Positions 1-6,861 of a DNA stretch of 11,154 bases are shown here, piece by piece. How positions within the stretch are numbered: the stretch's first letter is position 1; each line of letters opens with the position of its first letter. Source of the DNA: Candidatus Sodaliphilus limicaballi (GTDB lineage: Bacteria; Bacteroidota; Bacteroidia; Bacteroidales; Muribaculaceae); NCBI GenBank assembly GCA_018065815.1, contig JAGHSP010000182.1:1-11154 (forward strand), read 5' to 3'. Under the pieces are notes generated by a model, which searched no databases, was not told the origin of the DNA, and saw only the letters and a program-made list of their open reading frames with translations. The translations under genes and the position numbers were made by a program.

Positions 1-3000
1 GCAACAGTTGATGAAAACGGCAAGGTGACTGCTGTGACTCCTGGCACTGCGACCATCACTGCAACAACTACCGACGGCACTAACCTCTCGGCAAGTTGCG
101 AAGTAACTGTTCCCATGCTTGCTAAAAGTTTGTCTCTCAACAAAACCTCATTGACTCTTAATGATGGTAAAAGCGAGACGCTCGTTGCTACTATTACCCC
201 CACCAATACATCTAACAAAGGCGTAACATGGAAATCAAGCAACACTGCCGTGGCAACAGTTGATGAAAATGGCAAGGTGACTGGCATTGCCCCTGCAATA
301 GAAGGAGAAAGTGTCACAATAGGTATAGGTACAAGTTCTTCAAGAAACGCTCCATACTGTAACTACTACAAAAATTCAACTACTCAATCTATATATACAA
401 CATCAGAAATTGGCGGGGCAGGACCGATAACAAAGATTGCCTTTAAAGTTGCATCAATCAACTCTTCATATAAGCCAAATTCGGTAAAAATCTATATGGG
501 GCATAAGACTGGATTATTCAGCAGCACAAGTGACTTCATGACAGCAAGCAATCTGGTTGAAGTCTACTCTGGTTCTCCTTCTTTGGGAGCAGTCTCTGGT
601 TGGGAAACAATCAATCTTTCAACTCCTTTTGACTACAACGGCACAGACAACTTGGTAGTGGTTGTATGCAAGAAAAGTAGCACAGCTTCAAGCATCCCAA
701 CTTATTATTATACATCTGTATCTTCGAGCAATTATTGCATGATACGTTATAATGACAATAATGCCGAATTTGGAAATGTATCTAACACTTCATATCCGTA
801 TAGTTCAACGACAGTACGCCCGGATATCAAGATTACTATTCCTACAGCGACTATTACTGCGACAACAACAGATGGTACTAATATATCAGCTTCGTGCCAA
901 GTTACAGTTGTAATGAAGGCAAAAAGCTTGTCGCTCAACAAATCCACATTATCGCTAAATGACGGACAAAGCGAGATGCTAATTGCAACTATCACCCCAA
1001 GCAATACATCTAATAAGAACGTGACATGGAAGTCTAGTAATAACAACGTAGCTACTGTTGACGAGAATGGAATGGTGACAAGTATCGCTCCAGGTTCTGC
1101 AACTATTACCGCAACAACAACCGATGGTACCAACCTATCGGTTTCATGCCAAGTGACCGTGATGATGACAGCCAAAGGTGTTTCCCTTAACAAAACCGAA
1201 CTGACTCTTAATGACGGTCAAAGCGAGACTCTTGTTGCCACGGTTATACCAGATAATACATCTAACAAGACCCTAACTTGGAAGTCGAGCAACACATCTG
1301 TGGCCACTGTTGATGAGAACGGCAAGGTGACAGGTATCGCTCCAGGGATAGAAAATAAAGACGTCACAATCGGCACAGGGACAAGTTCTTCCAAAAATAC
1401 ACCATATTGTAACTACTACAAAAATTCTACTACCCAATCTATTTATACCGCATCTGAGATTGGTGGGGCAGGACCGATATCACAGATTGCTTTCAGAGTT
1501 GCTTCTGCTAACTCTTCTTATAAGCCAAATTCGATAAAAATATATATGGGGCATAAGACTGGATTATTCAGCAGCACAAGTGACTTCATGACAGCAAGCA
1601 ATCTGGTTGAAGTCTATTCGGGGTCTCCTTCATTGGGTGCAGTCTCTGGTTGGGAAACAATCAATCTTATAACTCCCTTTGACTATAACGGTACGGATAA
1701 CCTTGTGGTGGTCGTGTGCAAGAAACATAGTTCATATGCAGACTATCCTACCTACTACTATACCTCAACATCCACTAATAATTTTTGTCTGATACGTTGT
1801 AGCGACGATAATGGCGAATATGGGAATATCTCCAACACTTCATATTCATATAGTTCCACGAATGAACGACCGAACATAAAAATTACTCTACCAGCATCTA
1901 CCGCAACAATCACAGCCACAACAACCGATGGAACTAATCTCTCGGCTTCATGTAAGGTGACTGTGATGATGAGGGCAAAAGGAGTTTCGCTCAACAAAAC
2001 CACATTGCCTCTAAATGAAGGTCAAAGCGAAACACTCGTTGCTACCGTCACCCCCGGCAACACTACCAACAAGAGAGTAACATGGAAGTCGAGCAACACC
2101 GCCGTGGCAACAGTTGACGAAAACGGCAAGGTGACTGGCGTTGATTCTGGTACAACTATCATCACCGCCACGACTGCAGATGGAACATGCCTTTCGGCTT
2201 CATGTGATGTCACTGTCATGTCAAAGAAGTTATACACCGATTCGGTTTATGATTTCTTTGGTGGCGAGGATGTCGTGGTTGCTGTTAAGATGAAGAACAC
2301 TATGGATGTTACTGGTTTCCAGACTGATGTTGATATTCCCTACGATTTCAGTTTTGCTAAGGACAGTGACGGGTACCCGGAGTTTTACCTGAGTGACCGC
2401 GCGAGTCGCAACCACTCTATAGGCACAACATCAATGGAAAACAAAAAGGTTCGCGTGCTGTCTTATTCGAGCACCAACAAGACCTACAGCGGCAATGATG
2501 GTGACATGTTCTACTTCAAGGTAAACACCCAATGGGATACTCCCATACAGACCTATACCACCCGACTCACCAACACCGAGTTCACGACTCCCGACGGCAC
2601 GCGACTCGATATTGACAACAGCGAAATAAAGTTCCGTTGCTATTACATCCCGGGTGATGCCAACCACGACAAGAAGGTGAGCATCTCGGATATCATCGCC
2701 GAGGCACGACACATCCTGCTTCAAAATCCCGAGCACTTCCACTACAAGTCGGCAAACGTGAACGTGGACGAGAAGATAAGCGTGAGCGACATCGCCCTCA
2801 CTGCCAACATCATCCTGGGCCGTCTCAACCCCGACATCAAATATAACTTGCCTCGCGTGATGGGTGGTGACGTGCTGAGTGCTGATGTTGTTGAGAGACG
2901 TGGTGATGGTAGCCGCACTATTGCTATCGCATTGAACAACGCGACCGACTACACTGCGTTCCAGGCTGACCTCGGTCTGCCCGCTGGCATGGAAATTACA

Positions 3001-3396
3001 GATGCTCGCTTGAGCGACCGCGCAGGACGCAGCCACAGCGTGGCGATGAACTGGATAGACGGCAACACCGTGCGCGTGCTCTCGTATGCAAGCGACAATG
3101 CGGTGTTCGCCGGCAACAGCGGCGACCTGCTGCTCATCGACGTGAAGGGTCACGGCAACATTGAGATGACCAACGCTCTCTTTGCCGAACCCAACGGCTG
3201 TGAGCACGAGTTTGACAACATGACCATCAGCACCGAGCTGAGCGGCATCAACGACATCACCGTGGGCAACGCTCCCGTGAATGTTTATAACACCGCAGGT
3301 CAGCTCATTCGCACCAATGTTAACCCCGAGACTGCAACACAGGGCCTCCCCGCAGGATTCTACCTCGTGGGCGGCAAGAAAGTGGTAGTTAGGTAA
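1..3396 (+). CDS. Giant secreted BIG2-repeat protein with cohesin-like/dockerin modules and T9SS sorting domain (5' partial)
   Basis: The frame is open from base 1, so this is the C-terminal 1131 residues of a longer protein; the GTG at 25 is an internal valine codon, not a start. Visible order: end of a BIG2 Ig-like domain; a BIG2 domain interrupted by a ~183-residue insert; a plain BIG2; a second interrupted BIG2; a plain BIG2 ending near 2220; a cohesin-like beta-sandwich (about 2224-2640); a two-loop dockerin (2653-2829); a second cohesin-like module (about 2872-3230); and a T9SS type-A sorting tail (about 3238-3393) with the typical NVYNTAGQLI and GLPAGFYLVGGKKVVVR blocks. BIG2 repeats carry the usual VTWKSSN..VATVDENGKVTG and TATITATTTDG motifs. 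By family knowledge the tail directs export by T9SS and anchoring or release at the cell surface. An adhesin or surface scaffold is inferred; no catalytic domain is visible. Codon use is more AT-rich in the repeat half than in the C-terminal third. Confidence 0.9.
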   Translation, partial: ATVDENGKVTAVTPGTATITATTTDGTNLSASCEVTVPMLAKSLSLNKTSLTLNDGKSETLVATITPTNTSNKGVTWKSSNTAVATVDENGKVTGIAPAIEGESVTIGIGTSSSRNAPYCNYYKNSTTQSIYTTSEIGGAGPITKIAFKVASINSSYKPNSVKIYMGHKTGLFSSTSDFMTASNLVEVYSGSPSLGAVSGWETINLSTPFDYNGTDNLVVVVCKKSSTASSIPTYYYTSVSSSNYCMIRYNDNNAEFGNVSNTSYPYSSTTVRPDIKITIPTATITATTTDGTNISASCQVTVVMKAKSLSLNKSTLSLNDGQSEMLIATITPSNTSNKNVTWKSSNNNVATVDENGMVTSIAPGSATITATTTDGTNLSVSCQVTVMMTAKGVSLNKTELTLNDGQSETLVATVIPDNTSNKTLTWKSSNTSVATVDENGKVTGIAPGIENKDVTIGTGTSSSKNTPYCNYYKNSTTQSIYTASEIGGAGPISQIAFRVASANSSYKPNSIKIYMGHKTGLFSSTSDFMTASNLVEVYSGSPSLGAVSGWETINLITPFDYNGTDNLVVVVCKKHSSYADYPTYYYTSTSTNNFCLIRCSDDNGEYGNISNTSYSYSSTNERPNIKITLPASTATITATTTDGTNLSASCKVTVMMRAKGVSLNKTTLPLNEGQSETLVATVTPGNTTNKRVTWKSSNTAVATVDENGKVTGVDSGTTIITATTADGTCLSASCDVTVMSKKLYTDSVYDFFGGEDVVVAVKMKNTMDVTGFQTDVDIPYDFSFAKDSDGYPEFYLSDRASRNHSIGTTSMENKKVRVLSYSSTNKTYSGNDGDMFYFKVNTQWDTPIQTYTTRLTNTEFTTPDGTRLDIDNSEIKFRCYYIPGDANHDKKVSISDIIAEARHILLQNPEHFHYKSANVNVDEKISVSDIALTANIILGRLNPDIKYNLPRVMGGDVLSADVVERRGDGSRTIAIALNNATDYTAFQADLGLPAGMEITDARLSDRAGRSHSVAMNWIDGNTVRVLSYASDNAVFAGNSGDLLLIDVKGHGNIEMTNALFAEPNGCEHEFDNMTISTELSGINDITVGNAPVNVYNTAGQLIRTNVNPETATQGLPAGFYLVGGKKVVVR
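295..843 (+). repeat. Insert module copy 1, nested inside a BIG2 domain
   Basis: About 183 residues sit between the BIG2 half ending VTGIAP and the half resuming TATITATTTDG. The module opens VTIGIGTSSS, followed by APYCNYYKNS, SIYTTSEIGGAG, VKIYMGHKT, WETINLSTPFDYNGTDNLVVVV and ends with RPDIKITIP. Strings such as 'IGGAGPI..IAF', 'IYMGHKT' and 'F.YNGTDNLVVVV' resemble a beta-rich module I associate with Bacteroidales surface proteins carrying fibronectin type III or cleaved-adhesin domains; I cannot give it a sure family name. Its second copy is at 1348-1899. Confidence 0.75.
1348..1899 (+). repeat. Insert module copy 2, nested inside a BIG2 domain
   Basis: About 184 residues, homologous to 295-843 along its whole length and inserted at the same point of the BIG2 fold (after VTGIAPG, before TATITATTTDG). 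Bases 1543-1616 are identical to 493-566 (74 of 74), while the rest differs at many synonymous and some coding sites, for example SSTASSIPTYYYTS versus HSSYADYPTYYYTS near the end. The module keeps two cysteines (early YCNYY, late YCMIR or FCLIR) plus a VVCKK cysteine in both copies. Confidence 0.75.
2653..2829 (+). other. Internal type I-like dockerin between two cohesin-like modules
   Basis: Two EF-hand-like calcium loops: GDANHDKKVSISD (ligand positions D, N, D and final D) and NVNVDEKISVSD (N, N, D and final D), each followed by an amphipathic helix (IIAEARHIL; IALTANIILG). The second loop starts with N rather than D, and position 9 is S in both, so calcium binding may be weaker than in the canonical dockerin at 4049-4216. 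It lies inside the protein rather than at its end, separated from the sorting tail by a cohesin-like module. Confidence 0.75.
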
Positions 3397-3416
3397 AGGT
3401 TTAATCGTTTAAAGCC

Positions 3417-3502
3417 TCTCGCAGATTGCGCAGATATCGCAGATATTAATTTTAATTATTATCTCGAAAAATGAATCTGCGCAATCAGCAAGATCTGCGA
3501 GA
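3417..3502. repeat. Imperfect inverted repeat (28-bp arms, 30-nt spacer)
   Basis: Left arm 3417-3444 and right arm 3475-3502 match at 22 of 28 positions when the right arm is reverse-complemented; the outer ten (TCTCGCAGAT) and inner seven (CGCAGAT) are perfect. The spacer is AT-rich. The core CTCGCAGATTGCGCAGAT (3418-3435) matches 17 of 18 bases at 4272-4289 in the next intergenic region, so this is a repeat family. It begins 21 bp after the stop of the giant gene and could also fold as RNA and act as a transcription end. No run of T follows it on the + strand. Confidence 0.75.
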
Positions 3503-3553
3503 AAAAGACTTCTGAAATATCGAAAACTTGAATAGAAACAAAATTAAAATAAT

Positions 3554-4219
3554 ATGAAACGAAGCATTATATATATCCTTTCAATCCTCGTGGCTGTGGC
3601 GGCTACTGCAGCCGAATACCGCCTGTGGATTGATGACTTTGAGATAAATCCGGGCGAAACCAGGACGGTGTCGCTCAATATGGACAACGCCACGGCAGTG
3701 ACTGGTTTCCAGACCGACATCTATCTGCCCGAGGGCCTGTCAATCAAGATTGACGAGGACGATTTCTACTACATCGACCTCACCAGCCGTGCTACCCGCG
3801 GACACACCATCGACGGCAGTGCTATGCCCGACGGCGCGGTGCGTGTGATTGCTTATACAACCGACCTTAACCCGTTCAAGCTCAACACTGGCGCGGTGGC
3901 AGCCATCACACTGGTTGCGTCGGCCGATTTCGCAGGAACCCACGCCATCGAAGTACACAACACCGAGTTGGCAGCAGCCGACGGCAATCAGTTCTACCCT
4001 GCCGACGAGACCTGCAACATAAACAAGAAGCCCGACACCATGCCTTGCGACGTGGACGGTAACGGAGAGATAGACATTAACGACGCAAACATCCTCATCA
4101 ACATCATCCTGGGCAAAGATTCAGCCGAGAAGTACAACGGCCGTGCCGATGTTGACGGCAATGGCGAAGTAGATGTGACCGACTCAAACATGGTCATCAA
4201 CAAAATCCTGGGCAAGTAA
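3554..4219 (+). CDS. Small secreted cohesin-like plus dockerin protein
   Basis: 221 residues starting at ATG 3554 after an A-rich stretch with no Shine-Dalgarno. Residues 1-20 are a classical signal peptide (MKRSII, hydrophobic core, ATAA before EYRL). Residues 21 to about 160 are a cohesin-like beta-sandwich with VTGFQTDIYLPEGL, TSRATRGHTI and VRVIAYTT, homologous to both such modules in the upstream giant protein. Residues 166-221 are a canonical type I dockerin: DVDGNGEIDIND (166-177) and DVDGNGEVDVTD (199-210), each followed by an (I/V)IN.ILGK helix. All calcium ligands appear present. There is no T9SS tail and no lipobox, so it should be exported by Sec; whether it leaves the periplasm is unknown. 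The pairing of receptor-like and ligand-like modules in one chain suggests self-association or binding to the upstream protein (inference). The gene is flanked on both sides by related inverted repeats. Confidence 0.88.
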   Translation: MKRSIIYILSILVAVAATAAEYRLWIDDFEINPGETRTVSLNMDNATAVTGFQTDIYLPEGLSIKIDEDDFYYIDLTSRATRGHTIDGSAMPDGAVRVIAYTTDLNPFKLNTGAVAAITLVASADFAGTHAIEVHNTELAAADGNQFYPADETCNINKKPDTMPCDVDGNGEIDINDANILINIILGKDSAEKYNGRADVDGNGEVDVTDSNMVINKILGK

Positions 4220-4231
4220 CCGAAACAAAAT

Positions 4232-4476
4232 CTCTCGGGGAACTCGCAGAACTCGGGGAAGTTTTCTTTCTCTCGCCGATTGCGCAGATTTTGTATTTTC
4301 AGTTTATTTTCAGCAAATTTCAAGCGCAGCGCCCTCCGTGTGTTTTATTTTGACAGAAGCGCAAAAGAACATAAGAAAATTAAATTATTCTAATTATTCT
4401 AATTTCTTTCAGTAAGAATAAATCTGCGCAATCCGCGAGAAAAAAAATTCCCCGAGTTCCCCGAGTTCCCCGAGAG
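4232..4476. repeat. Large intergenic inverted-repeat element (~56-59-bp arms, 130-nt spacer)
   Basis: Left arm 4232-4290 and right arm 4421-4476 are near-perfect reverse complements: CTCTCGGGGAACTCG at the outside and the 11-base GATTGCGCAGA plus flanking T/A inside, with a few mismatches and a 3-nt length difference. The right arm contains three tandem 9-bp units (TTCCCCGAG). The 130-nt spacer is AT-rich and has no ORF of note. The inner part of the arms is shared with the element at 3417-3502. A T run follows at 4484-4490, so an RNA copy could end transcription upstream of dnaG. Size and structure also fit a MITE-like or extragenic palindromic repeat; no transposase or clear target duplication was seen. 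Confidence 0.8.
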
Positions 4477-4493
4477 GCAAAAATTTTTTTGAT

Positions 4494-4514
4494 GTTTTCG
4501 TTTTCGTTTTCGTT
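4494..4514 (+). repeat. Short tandem hexamer repeat (GTTTTC x 3.5)
   Basis: GTTTTC occurs three times in a row, followed by GTT, just upstream of the presumed dnaG promoter box. It occupies the place where a -33 element would lie, so copy-number change could alter promoter spacing; this is inference. Confidence 0.5.
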
Positions 4515-4524
4515 GAAATAGTCG

Positions 4525-4532
4525 TATCTTTG
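4525..4532 (+). promoter_or_regulatory. Probable dnaG promoter -7 box (TATCTTTG)
   Basis: TATCTTTG matches the Bacteroidetes -7 consensus TAnnTTTG exactly. It lies 22 nt upstream of the dnaG ATG, giving a leader of about 15 nt. No clean TTTG -33 box is seen at the expected distance; the T-rich GTTTTC repeats are there instead. Confidence 0.5.
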
Positions 4533-4554
4533 CATTTCGTAAGACAACTGGACG

Positions 4555-6753
4555 ATGATAGATAAAGCAACTGTTGACCTTATCATTGACAGCGCCGACA
4601 TTGTGGACGTTGTGAGTGACTTCGTTACACTGCGTAAGCGTGGTGCTAACTATGTGGGACTGTGTCCTTTCCACAACGACCGCACGCCATCGTTCTACGT
4701 CTCTAAATCTAAAGGCATCTGCAAGTGTTTCTCTTGCGGCGAGGGCGGCAGCGCGCTCAACTTCATCATGAAGCATGAGCAGATGAACTACCACGACGCC
4801 CTCATCTACCTCGCCAACAAATACCACATCGAGGTTAATGAACGCGAGCAGACCGACGAGGAAAAGGCTGCGCAGACAGCCCGCGATGCTATGTTCATGC
4901 TCAACGAGTGGGCTTGCCAGTTTTTTGAGACGCAGTTGCACGACACCACCGAGGGGCAAGAAGTGGGTCTCTCCTACTTCAACGACCGCGGTTTCTCTAC
5001 TGCAACCATCAAGAAATTCCGCTTGGGCTACTCACCCGAGGACCGGTCGGCTCTCTACAAGGCAGCCGTTGCCCAGGGCTTCAACCGCCAGCTTCTCTTT
5101 GACACAGGCCTTTGCGTGGACGACAACCGTGGCGGTGGCTACGACCGTTATCGCGGACGAGTCATCTTCCCCATCGTCAACGTGGGCGGCAAGATAGTGG
5201 CATTCGGCGGTCGCACGCTCAAGAAGGACAAGACCATCGCCAAATATGTCAACTCGCCCGAGTCTATCATATACAGCAAGCGCAAGGAAATCTATGGTCT
5301 TTTCCAAGCCAAGCGCGAAATCAACAAGCACGACAAGTGCTACATCGTCGAGGGATATGCCGATGTCATCTCGATGCACCAGTCGGGGTTTGAGAACGTA
5401 ATCGCTTCGTCAGGCACTGCCCTCACCGACGAGCACATTCACATGATACACCGCTTCACCGAGAACGTCACCGAGATGTTCGACGGCGACGAGGCGGGCA
5501 TCAAGGCTGCTCTCAAGGGCATCGACAAAATCCTGGCGCAAGGGCTCAACATGAAGGTGCTCCTTCTCCCCGACGATGATGACCCCGACAGCTACTCACG
5601 CAAGCACAGCGCAAGCGAGATACAGCAATATATCGACGACAACGAAGCCGACTTCATCACATTCAAGACCGGCATCATGCTCAAGGGCACCGAGCGTGAC
5701 CCCATCAAGCGCGCCAAGGCCATCGAGGATGTCACGAAGTCTATTGCCGTGATACCCTCCGAAGTCACTCGCGCCATCTATGCCAAGGAGGTGAGCGACA
5801 TGTTCAACATAGGCGAGGATGTCGTGCTGCGTGACGTGGCAAAATACATACGCCAAAACCGCGAGGAGCGTGCCAAGAACCGTGAACGCGAGAAGCTGCG
5901 TGAAGAACGGCAAGCAACGGCCGAGGCGCAACAACCCGCAGGCCAGCAACCCGACACACCCCAGCCAGAGGCAGAGGTGCCGCCCAGCACACCCCCTGCC
6001 GCAAGTGTTCAGGTCATTAACCAAGACACGTTCCTGCAAGAGCGTGCGCTCATCAAGTATATAATCAGGTACGGAATGTGCAACTTCTGCACTTTCTTCT
6101 ATCAAGGCGAAGAACTTGTCAGCCAAAACATGACAGTCGTGGAATATATCCAGAGCGAACTTGAAGCCGACAAGATGCTTTTCAATTCGCCCCACTTCAA
6201 GAAGATATATGACCTGTCAATCAGTCTTCTGGACGATTTTTACAACGAGCTATCGGCACAGGAAGCTGCTATTGCCCAAAGCAGCGCCGAACAGATCGAC
6301 CTGCTCATGCGAGAAATCGACCCCATAGGCCACAGCGCCGACAGCCTCAGGCAAGAGGAAGAACGCATCAAGTCGAAGGTGAACAAAGACAACATCGACA
6401 AAATCAACGAATATCGCACCAACTATCTCGAGAAGCGGCTTTTCTCGCACCCCGACGATGAAGTGCGACGCATCTCGGCCGACCTTGCCAGCGAGAAATA
6501 CACCCTCAGCAAGATCCACACCGAGTATGCTACCATTCCCACAGAGTTTGACAAGCTCGAGTCTCTGGTGCCCTCTGCAATTTTCAACTGGAAAAACGCT
6601 ATCGTGCAGCAGCACATAAAACAGGTGCAGCAGCAACTCAACACGGCTTCGCCCGACGAGGCAACTGAACTGCTAAAGCAACTCCAGCATCTATATGCCG
6701 TGCGCAGCGACATTGCAAAATACATAGGAGAACGAGTAGTAAACCCGAAATAA
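4555..6753 (+). CDS. dnaG: DNA primase DnaG
   Basis: 732 residues, ATG 4555. DnaG makes the RNA primers for Okazaki fragments and for restart, working with the replicative helicase DnaB at the fork. The N-terminal zinc finger is complete: C37, H40, C58 and C61 in LCPFHNDRTPSF and KCFSCGEGG. The catalytic RNA polymerase core follows (RGRVIFPI at 200-207), then the TOPRIM domain with EGYAD (266-270) and the metal-binding DGDEAG (310-315). After about residue 435 comes a highly charged stretch (NREERAKNREREKLREER), a Q/P-rich linker (about 460-485) and a C-terminal helical domain that by family knowledge contacts DnaB. The protein is longer than the 581-residue E. coli enzyme, mostly through the linker and C-terminal part. 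It has its own probable promoter and lies downstream of an unrelated secreted-protein gene, so it is probably not in an operon with it. Confidence 0.97.
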   Translation: MIDKATVDLIIDSADIVDVVSDFVTLRKRGANYVGLCPFHNDRTPSFYVSKSKGICKCFSCGEGGSALNFIMKHEQMNYHDALIYLANKYHIEVNEREQTDEEKAAQTARDAMFMLNEWACQFFETQLHDTTEGQEVGLSYFNDRGFSTATIKKFRLGYSPEDRSALYKAAVAQGFNRQLLFDTGLCVDDNRGGGYDRYRGRVIFPIVNVGGKIVAFGGRTLKKDKTIAKYVNSPESIIYSKRKEIYGLFQAKREINKHDKCYIVEGYADVISMHQSGFENVIASSGTALTDEHIHMIHRFTENVTEMFDGDEAGIKAALKGIDKILAQGLNMKVLLLPDDDDPDSYSRKHSASEIQQYIDDNEADFITFKTGIMLKGTERDPIKRAKAIEDVTKSIAVIPSEVTRAIYAKEVSDMFNIGEDVVLRDVAKYIRQNREERAKNREREKLREERQATAEAQQPAGQQPDTPQPEAEVPPSTPPAASVQVINQDTFLQERALIKYIIRYGMCNFCTFFYQGEELVSQNMTVVEYIQSELEADKMLFNSPHFKKIYDLSISLLDDFYNELSAQEAAIAQSSAEQIDLLMREIDPIGHSADSLRQEEERIKSKVNKDNIDKINEYRTNYLEKRLFSHPDDEVRRISADLASEKYTLSKIHTEYATIPTEFDKLESLVPSAIFNWKNAIVQQHIKQVQQQLNTASPDEATELLKQLQHLYAVRSDIAKYIGERVVNPK

Positions 6754-6790
6754 GTGGGTCATCAAGCATAGATATTTCATAAAGTTTTTG

Positions 6791-6798
6791 TAAATTTG
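6791..6798 (+). promoter_or_regulatory. Probable promoter -7 box (TAAATTTG) for the LysM gene
   Basis: TAAATTTG fits TAnnTTTG and lies 63 nt before the ATG at 6862, in the 108-bp gap after dnaG. No good -33 box is visible. The following leader contains overlapping short hairpins (AGCATTG 6802-6808 with CAATGCT 6827-6833, or AAAGC 6823-6827 with GCTTT 6831-6835). Confidence 0.45.
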
Positions 6799-6861
6799 CA
6801 CAGCATTGTATTGCGAAAAGTTAAAGCAATGCTTTATGTTTTGTAAATTAAAATATTGACA

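Larger units (their letters stand above)
1..2220 (+). repeat. Array of five BIG2 (bacterial Ig-like group 2) repeats, alternating plain and interrupted
   Basis: Units: A, 1-114 (end only, plain); B, about 115-915 (interrupted); C, about 916-1167 (plain); D, about 1168-1965 (interrupted); E, about 1966-2220 (plain). A plain unit is about 84 residues, the family's usual size. Each starts with (A)K(S/G)(L/V)SLNK and ends with SC.VTV. The two-domain period is 1050 bp (350 codons), seen directly from the offset of matching positions in the two inserts. The linker GCAACAGTTGATGAAAA recurs at 1 and 253, and with one change at 2107. Such repeats can change copy number by recombination; that is inference here. 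Confidence 0.85.

Noticed and set aside
1..2220. CRISPR-like or tandem DNA repeat array
   Set aside because: The repetition is in frame and explained by homologous Ig-like domains; units are long and unequal, with no short constant repeats and unique spacers.
2431..3207. 258-codon minus-strand open frame
   Set aside because: Lies wholly inside the cohesin/dockerin half of the giant gene, which has clear domain motifs in the + frame; the predicted peptide (rich in V, H and A) matches no family.
3417..3502. Intrinsic terminator of the giant gene
   Set aside because: The hairpin is long and imperfect with no U-tract after it; shared sequence with 4232-4476 makes a repeat family the better explanation, though it may still stop transcription.
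4399..4959. 186-codon minus-strand open frame across the dnaG start
   Set aside because: Covers the inverted-repeat arm, the dnaG promoter box and the antisense of the primase zinc-finger coding region; no protein motif.
5596..6195. 199-codon minus-strand open frame
   Set aside because: Antisense shadow of the dnaG linker region; low-complexity leucine/cysteine/glycine content and no domain.
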